Positions 45,640 to 54,814 of a stretch of DNA of 64,000 bases are shown here, piece by piece (positions within the stretch are counted from its first letter, which is position 1; every line of letters starts with the position of its first letter). The stretch spans positions 868,001 through 932,000 of the forward strand of contig JAALGH010000011.1 in the NCBI GenBank assembly GCA_011800155.1, read 5' to 3'. The notes below the pieces were generated by a model. The model was not told where the DNA came from. It was given only the letters and a program-made list of their open reading frames with translations, and did not search any database. The stretch comes from Flammulina velutipes (Eukaryota > Basidiomycota > Agaricomycetes > Agaricales > Physalacriaceae). Position numbers and translations under genes: made by a program.

Positions 45640-45985
45640 TTTGAGACCATGTTCTAACCCAATGAGACAATTTCTCTTGAAAAACAGCATAATCTACCAC
45701 ATTCTCAACCACACAAAATTTGTAATGAGCGCGTTTGTCGATGCTGTCAGCTTCCGCCATGAGAGGTGAAAGGTGAAGGGAGAGGGAAGAGAGGAGATAG
45801 AGGAAATGAAGGGGATGATAGAAAGCACAGGAATGAACCCACCATTCATATCCGTGAACCATTCCTCCTTTTTCTTGAGGTATCCCATATCGTCTACGAA
45901 ATCGTCATTGTCTAGATCGATTACCCATGAGGAGGAGAGGGGCGGGGGTGTTACTAGTGAACACCAAAGGTGTGTCATGAACGGG
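45640..45985 (-). pseudogene. ERV25 (p24) fragment, 3' exons only
   Basis: Minus strand: SSSWVIDLDNDDFVDDMGYL, then KKKEEWFTDMNG followed by a GTGGGT donor, then after the intron a degenerate version of TNARVTNFAWFTIV (read TNALITNFVWL). These match the last two exons of the gene at 48535-49550, with deletions (most of the coiled-coil segment is missing) and frame damage. No 5' exons nearby. Confidence 0.75.
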
Positions 45986-46088
45986 AAGAAGGTGGCCTGG
46001 AAACAACTTTGATAAGAAAAGAAAGAAGAAGAAACCCTCTACCTGTACATATAGTTCACAACCCCCTTCGAGTTAAATGCTAATAGCA

Positions 46089-47244
46089 CATCAGTAAAAC
46101 AGGGCACTGATCTCTGGAGCCTAGATCTCTGCTAAGGCGTCTCTGACGTCTTCGTCTCTGGTAACACTTGTCTTTGGCGTCTCTCTTCAAAAATCTCATC
46201 TCTTCTGTCTCTGGGAAAAATAAAATTTATTCTCAACTTTTCAATTGTAAATGTGAATGTGGTTAATATAACGCCCATTTGAAAACTGCTAGGAATCGTG
46301 CGAGGAGGATGGTAATTAATCATTATCATAGCCGCACTGTTATTTTATAACTTTGAAGCCGCTGGACGCGCCTTGCTAGCGAACTCATTTGGGACGACGA
46401 CGAAGCAGAGAATCCAAAAAATCGTCCAAGTCCATCTGCCGCCGGTAAAAGCAACACGTCACCATCACGTGTGTTTTGGCTTTTACTTGATCAAATTTCC
46501 GAACTCCGAAACCGACGTGGCTCTCCTTCCCACCACCCACCACCAACTTGTTTGCAACGCCATTCGGCGCGACTTTCTTTCAACGCTCGGAATCAATGTC
46601 CCACAAGCATTGCCTGAATGCTTTCTCGCCCCGCTCGGACAGCTATTGGAGCAGGACGAATTGACGACGCGGTCGTAAGGGAGCAGCGGTGCGTTTTGCA
46701 TTGCTATCTATGTACTACCTTCACTGAGACACGCCATTCAGCTAGCTCGTCTATCCGTGCGCCTTCCATCGCTTACGGCTGATCAGGTAGGTCTCCATAC
46801 ACTTTACTTGCTCCCTTATTAACGGGCCTGTTCCCTAGATATCGTTGTGTCGGGAGAGTGGTCTGCCGTCTTCTGTTGTACATATAATTGGACATCCGCT
46901 GTAGTGTTCTGTATTATAGTCATATAGCAATATTTCGTAGCTTGCTTGGAATAAACCTCATTTGACCAACATTTCCTTGTTGTGATATATCCATACAGCC
47001 CCCAATATCGCCCTAAATAAGGTCCTTATAAGCTGTTCAGAGACCGGAATAACGTCCCAGAGATGTCGACAAAGCAACAAGAGAACACCCCAGAGATGCC
47101 TGAGAGACATTGTTAGTGTCTCTAAGAGATTGTACCCTGCTTGACAGAGATGACATGTCTTTCGTGATTTTCGTGTCTTTGGAGTCTTTTGAGTCTTCCG
47201 GAGACGCCAAAGACGTCAAAGATCAGTGCCCTGTTTTACTGATG
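46089..47244. mobile_element. 1.16-kb DNA-transposon-like element with 24-bp perfect TIRs
   Basis: CATCAGTAAAACAGGGCACT-GATC at 46089-46112 is repeated as its exact reverse complement at 47221-47244. Inside both ends are further diverged inverted copies of GTCTCTG/GACGTCTTTG-type words. The interior has one 101-codon frame (46373-46678, MLANSFGTTTKQ...) that I do not recognise, and no transposase signature. No convincing target duplication. Probably a non-autonomous element. Confidence 0.7.
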
Positions 47245-47347
47245 CACAGTGCATCTTGTGGGCGGATCACAAAAAGGACTTGTGTACGAGTAGGATTCAA
47301 TTTGATAATAATATCGCACAAAATCAAGTCGCTACAATGACAAGCAT

Positions 47348-47426
47348 TGCATTAAGAGGGATTCGAACCCTCGGTGGGTCCAATTCATCCCGACAACGAC
47401 TCGGATTACCACTCCCCCGTTAATGC
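47348..47426 (-). pseudogene. Diverged tRNA-Gly-family copy with GTC in the anticodon position
   Basis: Minus strand. The acceptor stem GCATTAA/TTAATGC and T arm GAGGG-TTCGAAT-CCCTC are intact. The anticodon stem has two mismatches (AGTCG versus GGACC) and the loop reads TTGTCG, which would put GTC where relatives have GCC. The intron-like insert is shorter. Most likely a decaying copy. Confidence 0.6.
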
Positions 47427-47470
47427 TTGCCTCGTGCTCTTCTAGTTGTGTTTCATGTCAAGTAATCCAA

Positions 47471-47508
47471 ATGATAACGACCCAGGTTACCGCTACCTCA
47501 TTAATGCT
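47471..47508 (-). pseudogene. 5' half of tRNA-Gly-like sequence
   Basis: Minus strand: GCATTAATGAGGTAGCGGTA then ACCTGGGTCG, i.e. acceptor 5' strand, D arm and the start of the anticodon arm. No 3' half is present. Confidence 0.65.
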
Positions 47509-47831
47509 TGTCTCCTCCCGCGCGTGCTCATCCACATGCTCATAAAGGAGGAGGGCAAGTGCCATGGTGGGAATTCCGACTTCGAACAGTGTAAGTAGAT
47601 CATTAAGTTAATGCTGCCTCGTTCGATTTAGATTGAGAAGCCTCGCGATACGGCACTGCCACATTCTCGATTCAAGAGACGCCGAACCTCCTCCCGCACA
47701 GGTTTCCTCGCCCATGTTCACGTCCACTGATCCCGCACCTCTCCCCTTTATTACCCAGTCTTATCTCTACAAGACTATAATCTGGCACGTTGAACCAAGC
47801 AGATGACAAACAAACTCTGCTAGTGCCGTCC

Positions 47832-47901
47832 TCATGATCGAACCCCAGGCGGGTTGAATGTCAATGGCAACGGCACAGGTTACCACTACCTCTTTAATGC
47901 C
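47832..47901 (-). pseudogene. Decayed tRNA-Gly-like sequence
   Basis: Minus strand: GCATTAAAGAGGTAGTGGTA, TTGCCAT anticodon loop and GGGGTTCGATC T-arm half. The 3' acceptor strand is missing and the anticodon stem is mismatched. Confidence 0.6.
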
Positions 47902-48349
47902 TGGCACGCGCCGTGGGGCGTAGCAGGCTCCAAAATAGGAACTGTCGATGCTAGAGTATATGAACTATGACTTGGAGCTACCGTTTCTCATCACCCTCAT
48001 CCCAACTGGTTCCATCCAAAATGTCGGGGATGAGAAACTTGGATGGAGTTGAACTTGGAGTGTTGAGTAAATATCGAAGAGGTGTGTGTGCATTAGGGTC
48101 CATGATACAATTATGAATCCTGGCCACGGGGGTATTTTCGTTGCGGGACTGCCACCCATCCATGGGAACTTGGTTTCTTCATGAATTGCCCCTCTTCCCA
48201 TGGCTCTTCACGTCGCCACAAATGAATTGTTGAAAAAAAGGTTTTTGTCCTGTTTGAGTACGACATGGATACAGTGATGGATGAGGAAGTTCTGAACCAC
48301 GAACCGAACATCCACGCGTCGCATGGACTGAGAGACCAAAAACATCCTA

Positions 48350-48446
48350 TGCATTAAGAGGGAATCGAACCCCCGGCGGGTCGAGAAATTCGTTTCGACT
48401 AAGACCTGGATGGCAACGACCCAGGTTACCACTACCCCATTAATGC
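48350..48446 (-). tRNA. tRNA-Gly(GCC) with intron
   Basis: Minus strand. Acceptor GCATTAA/TTAATGC, D arm GGGT-AGTGGTA-ACCT, anticodon stem GGTCG/CGACC, loop TTGCCA with anticodon GCC, a ~26-nt intron after position 37, T arm GGGGG-TTCGATT-CCCTC, discriminator A. All stems pair. It lies 88 bp downstream of ERV25 on the same strand. Confidence 0.85.
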
Positions 48447-48534
48447 TTACCTTCTCTCGCTCCTGCTCATCCACACCTTATTCACGAACAACGCAATCCA
48501 TCGCATTAGGATAACTACGACTCAGACTCAGCCC

Positions 48535-49550
48535 CTAATCAATAAGATACTTCCTCTTGAAAAACGCCCTGAGATGCATAATCTGCCACGCCCCCAACCC
48601 CGCAAGAGACACAATCGTGAACCACGCAAAGTTCGTAACGCGCGCGTTCGTCGAGGCTATACGAAGAAACGTCAGCGTCCGCCGTGAAGATGGTAACCTC
48701 ATCTACGAAGGAGGGGAAGGGGAAACCCACCATTGGTATCGGTAAACCTCGCTTCCCTCTTCTTGAGGTACCCCATCTCGTCTACGATCTCTTTAACGAG
48801 CCCTTCGAGCTTGCGCATCTCCGTCTCGAGCCCAGAGAGGGACTCTTGGTTGGCGATGGCGTTGTAGTCTACGGCGTCTGCGCCGATGTCGACGTCTAGG
48901 TCGATTATCCGGGAGGAGGACGAGGGGGGCGAGTCTGGGGTAGGGGGTTAGTGGATGGGAATAGCGGAATAGGGAAGGTGAACGCGAACGGGAATGAAGG
49001 TGAACGGGGGTAGTTGGGACGAGAAAAAGGCGACTGGACACGCAAGGAATGAAGAATAGAGAAAGAGAAGACTAACCAGCCTCCGCATAATTCCTCAAAC
49101 ACACGCCCACTTCACCTTCCACATGCGTCGTGATCGCCAACCGCGTCTCGCCCGATATCCCCCTCTTACTCAGGTAAACATTCCGCTGAGGCGACGAGTC
49201 GATAATTTCAATATCCACACGGGCTTCGCCTCCCTTCTTCTTTGCGTCTTTTCCGTCTTTGTCTTTCTAAACCCCAAACATCAGTCAGTCATTCAGTCCA
49301 TGTGGGAAAGACGAACCTTAGCACCTCCGGCGCCCATACCGCGTCCACCGGCGCTCTGCGTTGTGGGCGGGGGCGCGAAGACGTTGGCGGTGACGATGAC
49401 GAGCGTGCTCGCGTGGACGGGGTTCCAGATGCATTTGGGGGGCGGGTAGCGGTATGCTGGGAGGATGAATTTGATGGAGTTCGTTTCGGGTGGGGCGGTG
49501 AGGAGGAGCAGGAGCAGTGGGAGGAGGGTGGGGAGGGAGGGGAGGAGCAT
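48535..49550 (-). CDS. ERV25: p24 family cargo receptor, Erv25/TMED10-like
   Basis: Starts at 49550 with a Leu-rich signal peptide (MLLPSLPTLLPLLLLLL). The GOLD domain follows: IKFILPAYRYPPPKCIWNPV, ASTLVIVTANVF, then after an intron ARVDIEIIDSSPQRNVYLSK and GISGETRLAITTHVEGEVGV with the conserved Cys pair partner CLRNYAE. A coiled coil (NQESLSGLETEMRKLEGLVK, EIVDEMGYLKKREARFTDTN), a transmembrane helix (WFTIVSLAGLGAWQIM) and the short cytosolic tail FFKRKYLID complete it. The FF and basic residues of the tail are the COPII/COPI signals of p24 proteins. It cycles between ER and Golgi in vesicle cargo selection. The C-terminal exons exist as fragments at 45640 and 50128. Confidence 0.9.
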
Positions 49551-50127
49551 CGTTCGAGGGAGGGCGCGCCGACGTGGTCGACGGAAGGAGGAGGTGTTTG
49601 GGTGTGTTTGGTTCGGAGACTTCTGGAAATACTAGACTTCCTGTTACTGAGTGCTTCATATCAACTATATTGCAACCCATTGTCCGGCCCAAGTACTCGC
49701 TCATACCCTGCACTGGGTTCGTCTTTGGATTATCTTGTCTTGTCTTTCTTGTCTTGCCTGGCGTCGCAACTCTAAGCTCCTCATCATGTAATCTTCGTCC
49801 TCTCCTCGTCACCGAAGCTCTTAACCCCCGATCTTACTCCGAGTACACACAACTCCTCCAACTGAATAAATGATCCCTTCCTTTAAATTCCAGTTCAAGT
49901 TCTCTTCAGTCTCACCTTATCCTATTCGCATCCCGCTCCAACAAGCACAAGAATAATTTTGTGATATTGACAAGACCGTGACAGCAAGGAAGGCAATCCG
50001 CTCCTCCCCCAGTGCAACGTCTACGCACGCTACAGGACGACCACGAGAGTGGAGGTGTGCATTCCATTCCCGCTCGCTGACCACTCATCCCATCCTCCCA
50101 CCTAGACGTAAACCAAGAGACGCTCTC

Positions 50128-50230
50128 TGTGAGATTGTAGATGAGATGGGGTACCTCAAGAACAGGGAAGAGAGGTTTACGGATACGAATGGTGGGTTCC
50201 TTTCTCTGCTACGTACCGCTAACAGGTACA
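50128..50230 (+). pseudogene. ERV25 coiled-coil exon fragment
   Basis: Plus strand: EIVDEMGYLKNREERFTDTN followed by the same GTGGGT donor as in ERV25. Nothing else of the gene is recognisable on either side; orientation is opposite to the intact gene. Confidence 0.75.
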
Positions 50231-51417
50231 AGGGGGAGAGGCGCGGGATCGGGGGACGCAAAGTTGGGCGAGGAAAGGACCTGCCAGTCAGGAAACTCTT
50301 CCTGCGCGTGAGATCCATTTTTGGAGTGGCGCGAGCCAAAGAGACCCAGGCACAGGGAGGTGCAGTGAGCTGTGTTGAGGATTAGGCGTGCGTTTCTTGG
50401 ATCACCGCCATCGAGAGCGCGGTGGTGCCGTTAATCGAACGAAAATCTATGTATATGTATATATATGATCGGTGTTGAAAGGACTCAGCCGACCATTATG
50501 TTGGACTAGCCTCGGTCCTCAATCCTACGCCACACACCATTCAAATCGTTACTTGACACGCCGCGGTTAATCAACAAAGGTTGAACGATTCGAATCACCG
50601 TCATGGAACTAACTTTCCGTCCCCGGAGGGTTATCCGTCTGTGTTACTTACTTAATTTGTAAGTAGGGGATGGAGAAACAAGCTCGCCAGACACTGGCAA
50701 TTCTTCCCGATAACCCAAGCATTCGGTGTAGAGGTAGGGTAAGTCTGACCGAATGTCCAGGTTAACGTTCTAGATCTTTCTCGCTCGTAGTGTTTTTGAC
50801 TTCAATTAGAGATCTCGTACCATTACGTATACAACGAGGGATTAGTACGTTCACCACTTTCGCTAGTGGTTTCCTCAAACATGACACGTTGGAAGTATGT
50901 TGAATACGATGATGCGTCGCTGCACTCCTCATCAATTAGACGCAAAAGACGTGAGAGACATGCGTCAGGAAACTATATCGTTCGATAAATCAAGTGCGAG
51001 AAAGTTGTGTGCCGACATCAAGCAAGTATGGTATGGGAGTCTAACAGTTCATCTATAATTACACAAGGCGCTGCTGGTTTCTTAAAGTAAAAGAGGAGTC
51101 GAAAACAATAGCGATAAACGAAGACTCGAAAATACTGATAGCGAAAAGTAGCAGACAGAAAAATCCTACACATCTCCCAACATCCAGATTGGGGCTTCGT
51201 CTGGAGACAACCCCCTCCGGTTCAATAGCACATTCATCCATTCCATCGACAGACCAAGCATCATCCCCGCCAATTTCCTGACTGATTATCGTCTTCCTCT
51301 TCTTCCCCCTCAGAGGATCCAGCTTGCTTGATAAAAAATCTCACCTCACAGGTTGAAGGAGCACATTGAACTTGAATCCTGGTAATGTGTGGAGAGCGCG
51401 CCACAGCATACCTCTGC
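50231..51417. other. Intergenic region
   Basis: About 1.2 kb. No reading frame, RNA or repeat that I can support. Confidence 0.4.
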
Positions 51418-51507
51418 GCATTAATGGGGTAGTGGTAACCTGGGTGGTTGCCATATCGATGTGGTTTGAGACTCGACCCGCCGGGGGTTCAATTCCCTCT
51501 TAATGCA
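51418..51507 (+). tRNA. tRNA-Gly(GCC) with intron, one anticodon-stem mismatch
   Basis: Acceptor GCATTAA/TTAATGC and D arm are as in the other copies; loop TTGCCA (GCC). The anticodon stem is GGTGG/CGACC, so position 30 has a G-G mismatch, and the T-loop is TTCAATT instead of TTCGATT. It may be functional or an early-stage pseudogene. Confidence 0.6.
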
Positions 51508-51645
51508 AACCACCCTTGTACCGTATGTGCATATTTTTGTTACGGGCGAACGGGCGCTCGATGATTTTAGTCTTGGTCTATGTAAGCGGCCCAATACAGT
51601 ACGTCAAGATAAAATTAACCAAGTGTCCAGCACAAATAAGAGTAA

Positions 51646-52404
51646 CTACAAGTTAACCGGGGGAAGGGGGAGTGGTCTGCCTGGGTAATGGTGTCGCGGG
51701 ATTGGGGGCGGGGGCGGAGGAGGGGGAGTGGGTACGGGTACGGGGATTGTGGCTGTGGGCGATGAGACGGGGGACCATTCCGACGTGGAAGTGGGTGACT
51801 CTGAGGAGAGGACCTGCCAGTCCTCCTGCTCCTGCACGAGGGGACCCTGTACGTCCTCCATTTTAGAGCGCCTGGAGCCAAAGAGGCCGAGGCGCGATGT
51901 GAGAGAGGCGGTGCTGCGGTTGGGACCGGTGAGGAGGTGCAGGAGGCTGCGGTGCGACGTGGGGGAGGTCGGGGTGGATGCGGAGGGGGAGGGAGAAGGG
52001 GAGGGTGAGGGGAGGGAGAGGGAGAGGTTTAGACGTGAGCGCGAGGCAGGGGGAGGGGCTGTTGACGCGCGCTTCTGTTTGGATCTGCGCCATCGTGAGC
52101 GGGGCGGGTCGTATTGGATTGGTACGCTGGCAGCGTCTATAATCTCCAAGTCTTCGTCCTCGTCGTCCTCTCGCGTGGGAGTTCCCATAAGCAGATTATG
52201 CGTGGAAGCGCGGGGGACGAGTGTATGTGTTGAGGCCATGGCCTCGAGGAAGGAGGGAGGCGGGTAGTCGGGGACATCGTCGATGTGCCGCATCTCCCGG
52301 TGCTTGGCGCTCCTACGGGGGCTGGCGGGGGCATACACGTAGGGGTAAGGATGCACAGCAGGCATCGTCAAAGGAGGAGGAGGAGGACAGGTTGCTGCAC
52401 ACAC
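51646..52404 (-). CDS. Proline/serine-rich hypothetical protein
   Basis: Minus-strand frame. Start is either 52404 (MCAATCPPPPPLTMPAV) or, more likely, the inner ATG at 52365 (MPAVHPYPYVYAPASP). A conserved-looking N-terminal block contains DVPDYPPPSFLEAMAS. The rest is low-complexity (SPSPSPSPSASTPTSP, PPPPPPPPIPRHHYPG) with basic clusters (RWRRSKQKR). PPPSF/PDYPPPS resembles PY-type adaptor motifs, but I cannot name a family. Head-to-head with the DUF1640 gene, 62-100 bp apart, so they probably share a promoter. Confidence 0.6.
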   Translation of the reverse strand: MCAATCPPPPPLTMPAVHPYPYVYAPASPRRSAKHREMRHIDDVPDYPPPSFLEAMASTHTLVPRASTHNLLMGTPTREDDEDEDLEIIDAASVPIQYDPPRSRWRRSKQKRASTAPPPASRSRLNLSLSLPSPSPSPSPSASTPTSPTSHRSLLHLLTGPNRSTASLTSRLGLFGSRRSKMEDVQGPLVQEQEDWQVLSSESPTSTSEWSPVSSPTATIPVPVPTPPPPPPPPIPRHHYPGRPLPLPPVNL

Positions 52405-52466
52405 GAGGCATCGTGATAGTCAAAAGTAAACCCATCGTGCCGTCGGCATATCATCAACTTGCCATC

Positions 52467-53063
52467 ATGCGTCGACTACCACCACCACTACTCCGACAAA
52501 TACATACCTCCCCTCCACACGCGTCCTTCCACTTTGACACCCACCATTTCGTGCAGCGTCTCGAGCGCGAGGGGCTGCCGCGCGCACAGGCAGAGGGGAT
52601 CATGACGTCCCTCGCGTCTGTCATCGACGAGTCGATCCGCAACCTCGCTTCATCCATGGTCTCCAAATCCGATTCGGAAAAGCAGCATTACACCCAACAA
52701 GTCGATTTCGCGCAGCTCAAGTCGGAATTGCTCCTCATCTCGCGGAAGGACTTAGCGGCGATGAAGGGCAGCCACGACGCGCTGGTTACCGAGGTTGAGC
52801 GGCTCAAGGCGCGCTTGAGGGAGGAGGTGACGAGGACACAGGCGGGGGTGCGGCTGGATTTGAATTTGGAGAGGGGGAGGATGAGGGAGGAGCAGGGGAA
52901 GCAGGAGATGAAGGTTAGGGAGGTGGAGGGTAGGATCGAGCAGGAGATTGCGGGGCTTAGGACGGGGATTCAGAGTAGTAAGGCGACGGTTTTGCAGTAC
53001 CTTGTTGGAGCGGTTACGGGGAGCGCAGCGTTCTTGTTGGGTTATGTTAGGTTTAGGTCGTAG
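52467..53063 (+). CDS. DUF1640 (CCDC90/FMP32-like) mitochondrial coiled-coil protein
   Basis: Single exon starting MRRLPPPLLRQIHTSPPHAS, a basic presequence typical of mitochondrial import. Next come FDTHHFVQRLEREGLPRAQA and EGIMTSLASVIDESIRNLAS, the N-terminal core of DUF1640 proteins. A long coiled coil rich in Glu/Arg follows, and one C-terminal membrane helix (VLQYLVGAVTGSAAFLLGYV) with a short basic end. Length (198 codons) and layout fit the family, whose animal members are linked to the inner membrane and mitochondrial calcium or proline metabolism. Confidence 0.85.
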   Translation: MRRLPPPLLRQIHTSPPHASFHFDTHHFVQRLEREGLPRAQAEGIMTSLASVIDESIRNLASSMVSKSDSEKQHYTQQVDFAQLKSELLLISRKDLAAMKGSHDALVTEVERLKARLREEVTRTQAGVRLDLNLERGRMREEQGKQEMKVREVEGRIEQEIAGLRTGIQSSKATVLQYLVGAVTGSAAFLLGYVRFRS

Positions 53064-53129
53064 AGTCCTTTGTCAAGTAGGACTTACTTCAAACCGGGAT
53101 CCAAAGCTTTGAATTGCGAAGCTTGACAT

Positions 53130-53218
53130 GCATTAATGGGGTAGTGGTAACCTGGGTCGTTGCCATCTTTAAGTCATTTGAGTTCGACCCGCCGGGGGTT
53201 CGATTCCCTCTTAATGCA
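53130..53218 (+). tRNA. tRNA-Gly(GCC) with 18-nt intron
   Basis: Acceptor 53130-53136 pairs with 53211-53217. D arm GGGT-AGTGGTA-ACCT. Anticodon stem 53155-53159 GGTCG pairs with 53185-53189 CGACC; anticodon GCC at 53162-53164; intron about 53166-53183. T arm GGGGG-TTCGATT-CCCTC, discriminator A. Best-preserved copy in the window. Confidence 0.88.
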
Positions 53219-53499
53219 ATTCGCTGCATACCGATTACACCTTTTTGTCTATAAACCAAGTAGAATTCCACACTTCCGAGTTCCCGCTCTTAAGAGGGTT
53301 GTGTTAAAATTCCCCAACGTGATAAAGTACAAGATTACTGTGAAGTAAGTATGGTATCCTGACATCCAAAGCAAGGATAGCGGTAAACGAAGACTTGAAA
53401 ACACCCATAGAAAAAAAGCAACAGACATCCCCCAGCATCCAGCGGAGGCGCCGCCGGAGAGAAAACAATTGTCATCAGCTCAAGAGGCAGATACAAACT

Positions 53500-54769
53500 T
53501 CCACCTTCCTCTTCTCACCAGTCACACTCAGAAAAGCGGCCATAAATACAAAGGTGGTAAGTCTCCGTACACGTTGTACACGTCCTGCTGGCGCTCCAGG
53601 AGTCCTGATACGCTGAAGCACTTGATGTGAGGAACGATGGTCTATAAATTCTCGCAGGACCGGAACGATATGCAACGTCGACCGGAGACCCGGAGGCCAG
53701 TCCCTCGAGTGGCGGAGTAGATTGTCCATTGACAGAAACAAGATCCAGCGTCGTGCCACGGCATGTTCTTGATTCTGGTCTCGGTCAAGAGCCGCTGATA
53801 GACATATCAATCCCATGAAATAGAAGAATAGCGAAAGAAACGACCTTCGAGCATGTCATACATGCCCCTGAACACGTCGGACAGTCGTTCCCGGCCTTCA
53901 CCGCTGTATGTGGCCATGAACACGGGTGTCACCATTTGAGTAGAAGATTGGGTCGACAGAGAGATGGTGGGCACGCAGGTCTCGCGCTCAGCCCCGGTCT
54001 TGCGAAGTATGTTCCCGCTCAGCGTCAAGGTCAAACAACAACACCTGCGATGCTTCTGTTCGATCTCTGATGTCGCGATGCATCACACCTCGGTCAAGAG
54101 CTACCCATAGCGCTGAAAGACATATCAATGTCCTGGAATGGAAGGATAGCGAATGAAATCACCTTCCAGCACGTCATAGAAGCCCTTGACCACGTCGGAC
54201 AGTCGTTCCCAGCCTTCAAGCATCGTCGTCCTCAGGTGTCTGTAGGGCATGGTGCGAACCCAGCCGGGCATGTATCGAAGGTCGTCGCATATCGCCGTCA
54301 TACAAGACTACTCGAAGACAGGTCTTTGATATGCCATAGAGGTTTCGCTTGGAAGTCGGGGGGATTATCAAGCGCGACGGCGGGGGTGGATTATGCTGTT
54401 CACGTAGGCGATGAGGTGCGACAGGTGGTCGCTATATTGAAACCCAATTGAGACAAGCGGAACAGACGGGTTTGAGAGAAGGATTCGAAGACAGATGCCT
54501 GGCAGTACCGGCGTGTAGTAGTCTTACCGAGTGTCTGCTCGCTGTTCGGATGGTTTGGAAACGCGAGGGTGTCTGGAAAGCGCAAGGCCAGTGTTTCTCA
54601 TTGTTGATTTGAGGGCCACGCGCGCAGTTTTCTCAGAGTCGTCTAAGCCACGGGAGGGCTGCCACTGGAAGGATACATTGCCATGATGGTGGGAAGGAGT
54701 GAACAACATCCCACGGGGGCAAGAATTTCCCACGATACGCTGCCACGAGTGTACGACGACCACCAGCAA
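53500..54769 (-). pseudogene. FunK1 kinase pseudogene, head-to-head with the intact gene
   Basis: Minus-strand pieces follow the order of the intact gene at 54815: DFQAKPLWHIKDL (intact FASKPLWRINDP), MPGWVRTMP (intact APGWVRTMT), ERLSDVVKGFYDVLEG plus intron, LDRGVMHRDI, then DRTEASQVLLFDLD directly after it (the NNILV part is deleted), a TPVFMAT-like piece, a second RLSDVFRGMYDMLEG, and VPVLREFIDHR. Frames are interrupted by stops and shifts and the loop of the catalytic domain is gone. Confidence 0.75.
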
Positions 54770-54814
54770 TGCAGACTGTAGTCAATCCTAATATTGATCT
54801 ATCAGTGAATTACC

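Noticed and set aside
47348..47426. Functional tRNA-Asp(GTC)
   Set aside because: Anticodon stem has two mismatches and all relatives read GCC; a decayed tRNA-Gly copy is more likely.
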